Origin: Vitellaria paradoxa
Taxonomy: Eukaryota; Streptophyta; Magnoliopsida; Ericales; Sapotaceae
DNA length: 64,000 nt
NCBI GenBank assembly: GCA_019916065.1
Contig: CM034236.1
Coordinates: forward strand, 22,027,508 to 22,091,507
Direction: 5' to 3'
A program made the position numbers and the translations under genes. Of the stretch, positions 37,408 to 50,739 are shown one piece after another. The notes under the pieces are model-generated. The model made no database searches and was not told the origin of the DNA. It worked only from the letters and a program-made list of their open reading frames with translations. Within the stretch, counting starts at the first letter, position 1; each line of letters starts with the position of its first letter.

Positions 37408-37659
37408 ACTCATTTTTCTATCTTAGATCTCAGGGCTCTTCTAGACACGTGGGTCGTAGCGGCGCTCTTGTCTTCCCCTCACTAAAGAATCACCCCACAA
37501 GGCGAAAGAAGAATGACTAGGATTTTGTTAGTACTAATGGACTATAAGGCATCCTACCAAAGACTACTAGGCCTTCTGGACCTTTTTTCACAAGATGGTC
37601 CAAGAGAAAGGGTTAGAGGTAACCCCGTAGTCTGTGCTGAAAAATCCACTCCATTGACA

Positions 37660-39005
37660 TCAAGATAGATAGCATAATGTGATGATGATCTCACACCATG
37701 AAGAACATAAGGAGATAACGACATGTGAAATAGTTATACCTAACTTGGCAACCCATCCAAAGTTTAAAAGAGGGCACAAACTCTTAGCAAGAATTCAAAA
37801 TTCAAATAGTTCTTTGATTAGTTTGGGTTTTCATCCTCCACTCACCTACCACCAATCAAATCCCTCATTTCGGGTAGCTGAAGGTAATGGTGAAGAATGT
37901 ATGACTGTAGATGGCTTTGTAAGAGCCCTTAGAGACAATAGTTCCCTCTTCAACTTTACAGAAGCAAACAGACAAGTACTTTATCCCCACAACAACCCCT
38001 CTATGTCTTAATAACCGTCAATGGCATGAAATTTCAGTGGGGGTTTATAAATGAGGGAGCATCAATTAATATCTTTCCTCTGGCCACCTTTTCCACCGTC
38101 AGAATCCAAACAACCACCTAATGAGATAGCCCATCACAATCAATGGTTTCAGGAGCCAAGAGTAGAAGTCAATGGGATATGTCTAAGTAAATCTCAAGGT
38201 AGGAGAAATTCAATCCCCTACCAAGCTTCATGTTATCAATTCCCTTACTTCATACCATGAACTTCTGGGATGAGTGTGAATTCACAAGTATACAACGATA
38301 TCATCCACATACCATTAGTATGTAAAGGCTATTCGGCATGTCAAAAAGGTAACAATTAAAGCTTTTTACAAATCCTTTCGAGCTAATGAAACTTGTATGG
38401 CACATGCCATCTTTTATTCTCAAAGAGTAAAGAAGATATTCCCAGTTTGTCGTACGGGATTAAAATCCCCAAATAATCTAAAATGAGTAAGCACCTCCTC
38501 CTACAAGAAAACATTTAAGGTAAGAATCTCCTTCTAAACCCACAGAGAGCTGCGTACTGTAGTATAGACGTATTGATGGCAAAGTAGTCTGTTGCTTACG
38601 ATGGTGTTTGGGGGTAGCTACTTCGGAATGAAAGGTGACCCCTATACACCATCAATTGAACTCTGCTAAAAGATTATGTTATTATCTACGTTATATATGG
38701 CCACGAGAAAGAACAGAGTACCAAGAAAAAAAAGAAAAAGAGAAAAGCCAATCGTGATGAAGTATTCCTTTTGAAGGTTCCTCAAGGTACAAAAAAGTTA
38801 AGAAATGCTGTGAGAGCAGATGTCCTTCTAGCACCTGAATGCTTTCAGGATGCCCCCCCAAAAAAATAAGAGCTCGAAGAGGTAAACCTAGCTGCAAAAA
38901 GAGACCCGCCAAGGCCTATATATATTTGTAAAGATCTTTATTAGGAAGATAAGGAAGCACTCTTATCGTTACTTCACTCTTATATAGACGTTTTTACATG
39001 GAAGT
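37660..39005 (+). pseudogene. Ty3-Gypsy protease and start of reverse transcriptase, decayed
   Basis: Order along the plus strand: 37910-37995 FVRALRDNSSLFNFTEANRQ; after a frameshift near 37998, YVLITVNGMKF and NEGASINIFPLATFSTV (about 38052-38090), the retropepsin active-site region where the family has DTGAS-N-x-P; here Asp is Asn. Then fragments matching the protease C-terminal half (KSRSQWDM, FMLSIPLLHTMNFWDE, RYHPHTIS) to about 38340. Around 38870-39000 ELEEVNLAAKRDPPRPIYIC and LLSLLHSYIDVFTW match the linker just before the reverse transcriptase core. The core, RNase H and integrase are missing after 39005. Many stops; non-functional. A minus-strand frame at 38691-38912 is a shadow. 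Confidence 0.7.
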
Positions 39006-40429
39006 AAGGGCCAACAATGAAGAAAGAAAATAGAGCAATGAGAGTAAAATACACATATCAATAGTAGAAGTAGAAGTAGTAGTAGAAGTAGCAGTATGGT
39101 AGATTAGTTTTTCATTTCAGTTTTATTCCTTCAGTAGATTAGTTACTTAAATTTAATTTTTCATTTTAAGTTCATTAGATCAGTTCAAACTTTGAGTTCA
39201 TTTTCTTTAGTTTCAATTCTAGTTTAGAATTCGTTTATAATCTTTAAGTTCATGTGCTATTTTTTTTTATTATTTAATTCTTAGATTTAATCTTTGTCTT
39301 TTATTTTTCTATTATTAATTTATTTAATTCAATCATGTTAGGTAAGATGTAGGAGTCTGTTTCATATGGAAATGAAAAATTAGGATTTTATCTATGCCCA
39401 AATTTCTGTAGTAATGACTTTAATGGAGAAATTATTTTAGGATTTTAAATCAATAATTTAAGTAAAGGTTATGAATAAACAAAAATTATTAGAACCAATC
39501 ATGTTCTTTGTAACCACCAATGACTCTAATGGGATTAAAATTTTCTTAAAAATTAAACACCAAACTTAATTTTATTGAAAAATATATTACAGTTCAAAAT
39601 CTTCTGATCGCTTAATCCCCAAAGTGATTTTGTGATTGAGATAAATTAACACAAATAAGTGATATCGATAAATTCTAATTTGAATTCGAAATTGAAACAA
39701 ACAACTATTTTATTTTTTTCTACAATTACATTATTAATTTAAATTTATTTTTAATTATTAAAAAATTTTGTTTTTAATTTCCAATTAAATTATCCTTTAA
39801 AATTAAATTTCAAAAAGTCCTAAAATTTAGAGAAAAAATTATTTTGTTAATTTGATTCAGTCCGTTTCTTGTAGATATGATCTTAGACTCACTAGGTAAA
39901 ATTACATCGCACGCTCTTATATTTAAGGGTTATTTTTAACTGTAATATTCAAAATGTAATTTGGGCAGTCTGGGCAGATGATTGTAGCAGGTAGTGAGCA
40001 AAACGGAGATGTCAGAGCTTGTAATTCTTGAGGTTAGCTAGTTTTCTTAATTCAAAAATCATTTAATTTTTAATGTTTAGTATTTAATTTATGTTTTTAA
40101 AATTCTTATTAATTTAATTCTTGCAAAAATGTCATTTACGTGCTATTGGACTCAAATTTATTATTATTGCACTTAAGTTATCTTATTGCTTTATTTAAAT
40201 TTATGTCAATTATGTTTATGTACCTTAGCTTTAGATGACCAAATCTTGCAAACATCCAATATGATTTATTTTATTTGCCTATAATATTATTTAAACATTA
40301 TTTTTTAAATTAAGATTGCTTTAAAATAACCTTAAAATAATTATTCCCTTGTGGATACGATTCCATACTTACCATGTAAAACTACAACCATATCCCTTAT
40401 ACTTGTGAGTTTAAGTAACATAATCATGC
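39006..40429 (+). other. AT-rich 3' region of a Gypsy element, repeated motif
   Basis: No coding sequence. Two diverged copies of a motif of the TGTGGATACGATTCCATACT...ACTTGTG type start near 39868 (TTGTAGATATGATCTTAGAC) and 40346. Similar text occurs near the 3' end of Athila-like Gypsy elements. Short AGTAG/AAGTAG repeats lie at 39062-39100. Confidence 0.4.
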
Positions 40430-41243
40430 AACACGATCAATATCATATCTCAAGCTTTCTCGTTTTATCATCATCATAAAAAAATCACTTAAAAATGTAT
40501 AATAAACATATGAAATAAAAAAATAAAAAAAAAACCAAAACCCCTACCTCTTATCCGAAGATTACAGCTGAGGAAGAAGAGGAAGAAATGAAGAAGATAC
40601 AGCAACATCATAACAACAACAAAACTAGATAGGGCCACCCCTGCCTCCACCGACCACCCACACATACCTTCCCCCTCACCTCATGTCTTTTACTTTCAAT
40701 CCCTCAACCTTTTTAGCTCTCTCTTTCTCTTCTCTAGTCTCTCTGCCTTCCCACCTTTTTGTTCTCGGTTGAAAACCTACACCAGACACATACACACCCA
40801 TGGATAAAATGAGAGGAGAATGGAGGGAAGAAAAGAAACAAATGACAATAAGAGAAAGAAGGGAGAGGCTTCCCTGGGAAGCCTTCCCCCCTAGCCACAC
40901 ATATGTATATATGTATATATATATTTATATAAAGTTGAAAGATAAAAAGATAAAAGTCAGAAATTTAGGAAATATACCTAGGCCGTCTAAACCCTTCGTC
41001 CAAACAACGAGCCATCCAGACACTTGTTTGAACGATAGACTTATCGAACGCCCATTTGAATAGCAATCTTATACTTAAAAAATTTTTCTTGTGTCAAGCT
41101 ATATGTTCGACCATAATTAAAATCTAACCCAACCTCAGCCAAATTTAAACCAACCTATCAAACACAGCTCAAACTAGTCCCATAAACAACTTATACTCAA
41201 AAATATAGTATAAGATATAGATTTTGAAATTTGGGTTATTACA
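40430..41243 (+). mobile_element. 3' portion of another LTR
   Basis: Ends TTTGGGTTATTACA at 41243. The CCCCTACCTC block near 40541 and the flanking text parallel 32290-32340 and 33900-33920 of the solo LTR. A pyrimidine-rich stretch (40700-40760) and an ATATGTATATATATA run (40902-40932) follow. The LTR start was not found, so the copy is 5'-truncated or its start is too diverged. Confidence 0.45.
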
Positions 41244-42999
41244 TATACCCACAAACCAATTATTAATACTAAAGTAAACCAAAAATATGAAGTCTGACAA
41301 TGAGAACTTAGGACCACTCAAAAGTACAACCTACAAAAAAAGTAGGGATGACCTTTCTAAAGCCTATGAGTCTAAACTCCATAACATTTATATACAATGA
41401 TCATATTAATAGTGACAAATGATATATGACACATTATATATATAACACGATAACTTATATATAATATATCAATTGGTCAAGGTATAAAGAGATGGAGCAA
41501 CTCAAAAAATGTCCTATAATCACGGTCTACACTTAGCTTTGGGAACTATCATCTTCCATTGACCACCACAGTATATTCTAATGACCACCAATTTCAGTGA
41601 AATGTGGTTTCGCAACACTCAAGCCATTGTGACCAACTAAGTTAATTGGTTAACTTACAATGAGATATTTGAACAACTAATTACTAAATTCCCATCACCG
41701 TGCATAAATCATATTAATCATACTTTTATAAATCATACTAATCATACTTATTGTGCAACACATACTATCTATGCACCACATGCCATAATAAATACTTTTA
41801 GGACGCCTAAGCTAACACCATTTGGACTTGACCAAACCAAGCCATCACCATTTGTATCAACCAAACCCTCTTAATTTTTTCTAGACAAAAATGAGTATTA
41901 TCTAAATGATTAACTTAAAAGGAACTTTATTTCGATGATGCATATCTTTGTTCAGACACAAAGCTAGATTTGGCCACCATTTGAAATATTTTAATTTTGA
42001 TTTGAATCCAAACTGATAGGGCTACTATAGTTAAAACTAAGTTCAAGTACCATTTTGAAAGGTGGATCATATTCATATCATCCAGACAATAAGAAAGATA
42101 GTTAGGATGTAACCTTAGAAAGAGCTTACTATTGAACAAAATGACTTATTGATCAAAGGATACTTAAACAACTTTAAATTTTTTTATTTCAAACCTAAAA
42201 ATCTAAAAATTTAACACCATACTAGCAAATCTATAGGTCCAAAATATTATATATATATATATATATGTCCATATATATATAGGTAAACACTTAATAACCT
42301 TATATATAGGTAAATCTCACATTTTCATATGTCAAATAACCACCGTGAATTCACCTCTAAACATGTTAAAAAAAATTATACATATATATATACACATGCA
42401 TGAGCTACTAATTAATTTCATATTTCAATACAAAAACGTGGATTACTTAAAAGAAAAGACATGCATGCAATTATACTTAGCTAAAACTTAACAAATCAAT
42501 TTCGAGAATTGTAGGTTCATCATACTACCTCATTTAGTTACAAACAAGACACATAAACAAATCTAAAAACAATGAAAGTTAGTTGAAGAAGATGGTGATG
42601 CCAAGCCAAAAACACCAATAAAAAGTTTTTCTCGCCTCCTAGTCAAGCTCTCCACTACTCTAGCACTCATTTTCTTCCTTACTCTTGTTTCTCATTCAAG
42701 GCATATAGCATGTAGGGTAATGGAGTATGAGTGGATTATAGAAAAATGAGATATTCCTTCTATTACTGAGAGTATTCATAGGGTAAACATCATTTGCATA
42801 TGCAAGGATGCATGCAAGCTATTTTTAGGTTTATCATACATGACTACATGTGCCTAAAGATGGCACGTATGGTGTCACATGGAATGGGTTCTAGATTTCT
42901 CATAAAACACAATTCAGGTTGAAGATACTCCAATTTTACCCCCTTACTTAAAAATCATAATATTAAAACTTTTAATAAAATGGTGCTCTACTAGTTAAG
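41244..42999. other. No gene recognised
   Basis: AT-rich DNA with (AT)n runs at 42248-42280. The open frame at 41927-42139 (minus) shows no motif. Confidence 0.4.
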
Positions 43000-44107
43000 C
43001 TTTTTTAATATTAGGATATGTCAAAGTGCTAGAATTTAACAAAGAGCAAACATCTAAGAAAATGTCGATCAAGTCCTTAGAAAAGCAAAAAGTCAAGCTG
43101 AAAGTCCAGATTAAGGCAGAATGGCACCAAACTATACAGATGTGTCTAAGACACCAAACAGGCGACCCCTACATCAATAAAATAGCTAAAATCTAGAGTC
43201 AAAGGTCAACTTAGTCCAGAAGTCAAGAATAACCTCTATCGATGAACTTGAAAGATAGTATTGACCACACTACCCAGATTAATCTAGAAATACATAAGAA
43301 GATACAGAGCATCGCATAATATGCTAGAGGATGTAGAATATGACTCAGAATAGCCAAAATACTCCTCTAGAGGCCATTTGAGCCCCTACTAACTCAAAAT
43401 GGCTCATATTGATGAAAAGGACGCTACTAGCTATACTAAGTCAAAATGACTCTAAAATTACATAGATGCTGAGGATATAATTCTTGATGTAGCCAAACTA
43501 GTTCAAACATCAGGAACAGAACCTTGAAAGATCACCATTGGCCCACAATCCATTAGAAACTCTTAAAGGTCAATCCGACATTGTGAATGGATTTCTCTTA
43601 TCCAAAAATGATAGGAGTCATCTTGGTGGTGCCCATAATGGTCAGATGAAAGAATCAGGTGGCCTCCTCACCATTTTAGTCTTATTGGGAGCAGCAATCT
43701 TCAAATAGCAAAATTAAGTGATGGGAAATCCATTTTGACCTAATTTGGCTCTAAAACGAAAAAAAAAAAAAAAAACTCTATTTTTGCTCTTTAGGATGAC
43801 TAGAAAGTTTTTGGTGCTCCCGAAACTTGTCCAAAGCATCCTGAAATGGGCCAAATATGTCAAACCTCACCCGAACTTCATCTGAACTGACCTAAGCTTG
43901 GAGCTACATGCAAAATTGGCCCAAAAAAGGGGGGCATGCCACCCCAAATGACTCCATAAAAGTTTGTGGTGAATTTTTGCCTGCAAGGTCAGGCAGAATT
44001 GTCTGTCAATGAAGCCAGGTAGGATTTCCACCCACAACGCTAGGCGGGATTTTTTACCTGCACATAAATTTTTGCTCGTGTTTGTTGAGTGATTCTTTTG
44101 TTCAATA

Positions 44108-44150
44108 CAAGGGAAGGCCTATATATAGGATCTCCCCCTTTCTCATTTTT
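44108..44150 (+). promoter_or_regulatory. TATA-box promoter of the LTR-like region
   Basis: CCTATATATAGG is followed by ATCTCCCCCTTTCTC, a TATA box with a pyrimidine-rich start region. CAATAAAA about 80 bp further on would act as poly(A) signal. Confidence 0.45.
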
Positions 44151-45102
44151 CACATTCACTCACCTGGAAGAAGAGCTCTCAAGGTGAGGCCAACATCTAG
44201 ACTCTCTTTATAAAAAGCATGCATCAATAAAATTTTCTATCTTTGTAAAATTTTTATTTTATTTTTTAATTTAATTTATTTACATGATTAGGATAAAATA
44301 GTTCCAATTACAGAAATAAAAATCCTCTGTTGATGAATGGTCTTCAGATCATAACTCAAGTTCGGACCAAGTCCAATGTATGATATTGACTAAATTTACC
44401 CAAGACAACTTATTAAAATTCATGACATTACATATAGGACACCCACATCATACTACTATCACATCATTCCATGTTCACATGCTACCATAACATATCATAC
44501 CATGATATCATGATACATCACCATGTTTTACCCTGCTACACCATGCCATTTTCATGCTATATCATGTCACTATGTCATATTGTCATGTTATGCCATTTTA
44601 TCGTATTCATTCATTACCATATATTATAGTAGAACATGTTAGGACATCATTTACCATTTTTGCCATACCCTATGTCTTAACTTGCTTATACATGACTTGA
44701 CATGTTAGAACACTCCAATACATATGAGCACATACCCACTTGGTGTAGATACAAACTTAAAAATTAAATGCTTATTAATCCAGAGTAGTTACCTAAATGA
44801 GCTAAGCTCTAAAGACTAAAAATGACTTAGGATTGGTTAAGGCGGTGATTTATAAGTTATGACTCCCTTAGATATATCTGATATGCATCATTCAATTGTC
44901 ATCCATGATAGGGATAAATATTAGAATATAAATTGTCATAATATTTAACATATTCATGAAATAGCCAATTATATTAAATGCATCACTCACATCATGCTTG
45001 GCTTTTAAGCCCATTTCACACAAACTTGATCATTATCACCAGAAATTGAGCTCCTTATCAGAGCTAAGCTCCTTTCCCAAATGATAAACATCCACTCATC
45101 AG

Positions 45103-45370
45103 TGTGAGGTGCATTCTTGGAGTTAAGCTCCCTAACAGAGTAAAACTTCGTTCCCTTAGGTACACTCGAGGCATTAACTGTCCTTTTCTCATCTGGAATG
45201 AGGCTTCTTTTCCTGGTTACAGGAGAGGCATTAACTGTTCTTTTACTTTAGGTAAGACTCATTTCTCTAGTTATGCACGAGGCATTAACTATTTTTCTCA
45301 TCTAGAATGAAGCTCATTTTCTAAGTTATGCGCGAGACACTAACTTTCATTTTAGATCTTAGGAGCGAGG
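45103..45370. repeat. Tandem repeat, about 4 units of 54-57 bp
   Basis: GAGGCATTAACTG or a close variant recurs near 45168, 45225, 45279 and (as GAGACACTAACTT) 45334. Each unit also carries CATCTGGAATGAGGCTC-like text. The open frame at 45104-45310 is a product of the repeat and not a credible gene. Confidence 0.8.
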
Positions 45371-46613
45371 CTCCTTCACACTAATCTTCTACATGACATC
45401 TACCTTCTCAGTCACTCCATTATACTCATACACTTAACCTACTCTGGTTGATGATTATTCCTAAGGCAAACTGGCACCACGACATTCTGGAATCTAGATA
45501 AGTTCATCACATGCATACCTAATTCAACGTCAGGTGAAAACTCAAAATAATATGCAATATCTGCATGCATCCAAAGTAGTTCGCATCATATACACATAAT
45601 TTGGACCACTTTTGGTTTGAACTACGTTGACCTGATCTCTTTATGGGGTACATAAGAAGCTTGAGCATATAGCTTGAGTTTGATCACCTCAGTTTTCACA
45701 TATCATTTTTCAATACACACTTCATCTCTAACACACACATATTTCATCCACAAGAACAACTTATATCCATATATCCGACTTTATACAATTTTTCAATACA
45801 AATCTCATCCTAGTTATAGACTTACTCTTTAAAATGCATTTAGAGTCTAAACTAGTATATAGAATCTCTTAGGGTGCATCACTGCCACATAGGCAGGTAT
45901 TACACTACGCTCACACACATGAGCTAGGTTTGATTGCCTCGCATTTCATATATCATATGCATCTTTTTGGGTTATATGCAATGATTATTATAAATTAGAT
46001 TATCATATTGTGAGATTATGATTGCGAATAGTGAAAAAAGACTTTGAATATCCCTAGGTATTCAGGCGTAATAGTTTTCGTGCGTAACCAAACCCTAGAC
46101 GCACTATCTCTTATCGCACATACCAATCGATAGTCACTAAAAGGACCTTTTCATCACATTTTCAAAAATATAACTAAAACATTTTAAATCAGAATCAAAA
46201 TTTGAATTTCTCAATACACCAATTTTGAAACTGTTGGGTAGCACCTCCTAGTGTCTGTCTTTAGGCCTTATTTTCAAAATCAAAATATAACTTTTATTAT
46301 TTGGGTGATCTTGGATACTCCACATTGTAATAAAAACTCATGACCTGTGCCAGTCAGCCCGACGCGTGGATCCTATCACGGCACATATCAATGCATGTTA
46401 AATTGGATTGTTGGGTAAGAAATTTAGTTAAGCAAAGATGGGTTATTGACTAGGGGTATGTTTGGGTCAAAAGTCAAAGTTTATAGGGTTTTAAGCCCTA
46501 ATTTCAGCCCTCAAACATACAAATAAATGCAAACAAATCCAACAAAGTATTTTATTAAATTCAAATTAGTTTGGAAAAATAGAGATTCCAAAAAGTATGG
46601 TTCTAGTTATTAC

Positions 46614-47357
46614 ATATCAAGCTTTGCTGCAAAGCTAAAGGGGTTATCTAGCTGCCTTTAAATGGTTTTTGTTTACCAACCTTGCACTACAAAGTTATTT
46701 ATAGATTTTCTAGTCATTTGTAGGTCAATTGTTAATTTGATGCGTTGTAATTGGCAAGTACTTAAAAAAGTGATTAGAGATAATGTGAATATTGTAAACT
46801 CTCAATCTTTTTTGATTATATATAAAATAGGTAAGGAAATAGTAAAGGAAGCACATAAGCTACATAAGCATGCTTTGAATAATGGTTAATGTTTTATTTT
46901 AATGAATGATTGATTTTTTATTTGTTCTCAAAAACATAATATATATAAGAGAAATATCATTATTTATTAGTAGCATCATTCTATCCTCTTATTTTTTCTA
47001 TCTTACCAAACACTTACAATCAAGTTCATTCTACGTTAATACTAAATATAATTATTTTTACACTCACACTCAATCTTGGTTTAGGAACAAAAAGCTTAGG
47101 CTTTTTTTTTTTTTTAATTGCTAGCTTCTTGTAGCTATTTTTTTTTTTGGCAACTTTGTTTATTGATTTTCGTGACAGTGTGTTTTGTGTAAAAAACAGT
47201 TAAAACGATTATTTTAAACTAAAAAATTATTAACTATTTTCTTGTGTTGTTTATCGTTTAGCAATTTTTGGCTCAAAAATTAAAAATTGGCTTTGCTTAT
47301 ACATGGTAAAATATTGTTTGGGTTTGGTTAGTTGCTTCCCATGAGGTCACTCATCCT
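46614..47357. other. No gene recognised
   Basis: AT-rich with T tracts at 47103-47116 and 47139-47148. The 75-codon frame at 46662-46889 has no motif. Confidence 0.4.
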
Positions 47358-47750
47358 GATACTATCCTGGGTTCTAAGGGGCTGCAGTGCCAAAATAAAA
47401 GGGTCTAGATTTGATTATAATGATTTAAGGTGTTAATTTAGTTTAGTTAAAATTAATTTTAAAATAAAAGTAAAAGTTAAAAAAATCTGATTGGAAAATA
47501 ATCAATACAAAATATAAAAAGTCACATATCATTAAAATACAATCAAATTTAGACCCCTCATCTTGGCACAGCAGCCCCCTAGAACCTAAGGTAGTACTGA
47601 CTTTTCATATTCTACATTGATTGTTTTCTAATTAGATTTCTTTTAACTTTTACTTTTATTTTAAAAGTAACTTTAACTAAACTAAATTAATTCCATTAGA
47701 TCATTATAATTAAATCTAGACCCATTTATTTTGGCAATGTAACCCCGTAG
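47358..47750. repeat. Foldback with a segmentally copied arm
   Basis: The left arm 47376-47523 pairs with the right arm 47599-47750, for example TTAGTTTAGTTAAA against TTTAACTAAACTAAA and AAAATAAAAGTAAAAGTTAA against TTAACTTTTACTTTTATTTT. The loop 47524-47597 is not unique: it is an inverted copy of 47358-47432 (GGTTCTAAGGGGCTGCAGTG against its inverse GCAGCCCCCTAGAACC). So the outer half of the left arm exists three times. No coding capacity. Confidence 0.8.
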
Positions 47751-48212
47751 ATTTCATACCACTCCCACTCAAGCACACTAAATCTTGGGGTTCTCATTGA
47801 ATATAGTGTCCAAATGATTTTAAAATGTGTTGTACTTTATAAATGTTGAATATTATATATAAGTTACTTTTTTCCTCTACCCAAGTCATGTGGGACAGAA
47901 GATATTGTTTTTTATTTCACCTCTTGCTTCACTTTCTTCCAGATATAGTCCCTCGCAAATTTAACAAACATATTTTTGTTGTTAGTTTTTAAAAATTTAC
48001 AAACATAAACAAAAAAATAGAAAATATAAATGCTACCAAATAAGACCTAAGTAATAAAATTTTGTTAAAAAATGTCAAATTTAGATTCCAATGTTTTCAT
48101 GAAAATATTATTATCTAAGAATTTATGAATTCATGAGAACCCCTCAGAACTCCAAATCAGCGTGTTTAAAAAATTAAAACAAAACACCCACTCATAAGTT
48201 TTAAAGTACTTA

Positions 48213-48677
48213 GGCACCGTTTGAAGTGCTATAAAACTCCAACAAACTCCAACAACCTCCATAACTTACTAAAATTCTTTATCACACTTTTACTTTTCAC
48301 ACCTTTACTAATTTTAAAAAATTTCAATATTTCACTAAAAAAATAGAAAATTCGTAACGAGATTAATCAAATGTGAAATTTTTTTTTTATAATCATATTT
48401 TTGTCGAAATCTTTCAAACGAGTACTATTGTCGGTATTTTATCTTTATTTTTTTAAATCCGTTAGAACAGATTTGGATGGCCCTTCTAATGATTTTGGCA
48501 TTGTTCAGAGGGAGAATAAACTTTTTTTGAATCTGTTAGAACGGATTTGGAAAATCGTTCTAATGATTTTGACACTATTCATATCAAAAAAACGTAATTT
48601 GAAAAAAAATATCAAACACCATTTTTTACTCCAAATCACATTTTTGTTTATTTTTTTTTATCACTCCGAACACTGCC
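48213..48677. mobile_element. Tourist-like MITE with TTA target duplication
   Basis: Left end GGCACCGTTTGAAGTG and right end CACTCCGAACACTGCC are imperfect inverted repeats. TTA lies directly outside both ends (48210-48212 and 48678-48680), as for PIF/Harbinger elements. It contains two copies of AATCTGTTAGAACGGATTTG-like text (from about 48459 and 48529). It shares ends and motifs with the MITEs at 12375 and 20064. An open frame (48401-48703) crosses it by chance. Confidence 0.7.
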
Positions 48678-50739
48678 TTAATAAACCCATAGGAATATAC
48701 TAGAACTTATTATTTAAAAACTTCCAAATATGATTTGATATGAACGTATCATAATTTATACTTTAAAAACACATTGAAACTCATGAAATTTTGCCCGCCA
48801 AATACACCCTTAGTGTTTAAGAAATAGTGATGGGACGTTTCGTTGATTTTTAAATTTTTTTGGGACAAAAATTATGCTCTATTTGACGACTTGCTTTAAG
48901 CAGTTTTTTTTTTGTATTTTTTCGTTTTTTTTTTTGCGCTATAGTATAATAAGATAAAAATAATAATTTCTCTTTGTGTCTTTGGCCTAAGATAGAAGAA
49001 ATAAAATTTCTTTATGCATTTTTGGCCAGATGTGCCTTGAAATTTTAGGAAAGCGTGATGGGACGTTTTGTTGAAATTTTTTAAGCTTTCGTGGACAAAA
49101 CTATGCTCTATTTTTTTTTTTTTTTGGGGCTCTATTGGGCAACTTACTGTAAACTAACCTTTTTTGCACAGCAGTGTAATAATATCAATTGCCTGTGTCA
49201 GAAGTTACATAAATATAATTTGATATATCAATAACTTAAATTTAAATTTATAAAGTAAATTTAAGTAACAAAATGTAAAATTATAATTTATTACGAATAT
49301 TATCATATTTTTTAAAATTTTAATTTAAAATATTTTATATAAAAAAATATTAAAAAAATGAAAAAAAGATAAATAATCTTGACTATTTAGTAAATTCAAC
49401 AATTAAAAATATCTCAAATTCAAAATTTTAAATTTTATTATTATATAAATGACACATAGTGTAAAAGTATATGTATTTAAAATTTAAGTTTTAAGTACAT
49501 TAAGATTAAAATTTTAATTTAAATATTTATTTTAATAAAATTCTTAAAAATTTAAAATTTAAATTTATTTTTTAAATAAAAAATTTAGTTGATTTTGTCT
49601 AACAAATATTCATACATTATTTAATAATAATAGCTAATATAAGTAAAATATAACTTGTATAATTTTATAAAATATAATATATATAATATATGTATGTATA
49701 ATTTTACAAAATATAATATATATATTTATTTGAATTTTAAATTTTAAATTCAAAAAATATGTTTTACTATATAAATATATAATAAGTGATGATGTGATGA
49801 AATTTTAGTGATGACTGTGATAAATATCAAATCAAAAGATGTGTTTTATTTTATATATATATATATATATAAATATATATATATACACACATATATTTAT
49901 ATTTTTAACCTTTTTTAAGTAAAAAGTGAAAAAAATAATACTAAATGATTTAGGAATGAAAGGGTATAAAATTTATTTTACACTATTTTTTAATAATTTT
50001 GAAAGTAAAAAATTAGAGTAACTTGAGGACTGGGTGACCTGGCTCATTTATAGGTAAATACTAATTAAAATTTTAAAATAGAGAATGAAATTTAAGTAGC
50101 GTCTGAGTAATAAAAAATAATAAAAAAATGAAAATGTAATTTGTGTAAAATTTTAGTGTTTGATGCTTAACTATCAAATTATGTTTTTTAGATAAATAGT
50201 GTAAGTTTTAAATTTTTAGTTTAAAAAGTTGGAGAGGGGAGCTACTGGAATGATTTTGGTTCGTTACAAAGCATTTACGTTAGAATTATTTTAAAAATTG
50301 TTGAACTCAAAAATTCATTCCAATGAATTTATATCAAATTTGTTAAAATTTATTAAAAAGTTAATGAGAAATTAAAAAAATATTAAAATTTGTAAAAGAA
50401 ATATTGAGATTTATAAAAATTTTTTAAATATGTATATATAAAGATTTATAAAAATTTTACAAAATAGAAATACGACTATGGACAAAGTGTGTAGAAGGAT
50501 TTTAAAAATTTTTTAAAATTTTTAAACATTTTTAAAGATTTGTTTGATTTTTAATAAACCAAACGAGCTTGCATAAAATTTTTTCCCCCGAAAAGTCAAT
50601 TAATTGACGGAACTTTGCGATATCAGTTGTCCATTGAATTGAATAAAAAAAATGGTATTTGACTCGGGAGGAACGGTCTCTCTGTACAGCCACGAGAGAG
50701 AAAACGCAGGGCATGTCCTAAAAGGGCAGAGGGGACATC
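48678..50739. other. AT-rich upstream region of the kinase gene
   Basis: No gene recognised. (AT)n run at 49852-49884. Two T-rich imperfect repeats (TGATGGGACGTTTCGTTG at 48829 and TGATGGGACGTTTTGTTG at 49058) lie about 229 bp apart. Confidence 0.45.

Larger units (their letters stand above)
43000..46613 (+). mobile_element. LTR-like region with promoter signals
   Basis: Non-coding. 44108-44150 reads GGCCTATATATAGG followed by pyrimidine-rich sequence, a good TATA context, and CAATAAAA lies at 44226-44233, an ordinary LTR layout of TATA then poly(A) signal about 110 bp apart. The region ends at AGTTATTACA (46613). 46350-46390 is a GC-rich island (CAGCCCGACGCGTGG). The start is undefined and only the central promoter part is well supported. 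A short tandem repeat at 45103-45370 is listed separately. Confidence 0.4.

Noticed and set aside
38691..38912. 73-codon minus-strand frame
   Set aside because: The plus strand carries the Gypsy linker (ELEEVNL..., YIDVFTW); the minus frame is incidental.
45104..45310. 68-codon frame with a repeated GINCPF/GINCSF motif
   Set aside because: The peptide repeat just reflects the 54-57-bp tandem repeat within non-coding LTR-like DNA.
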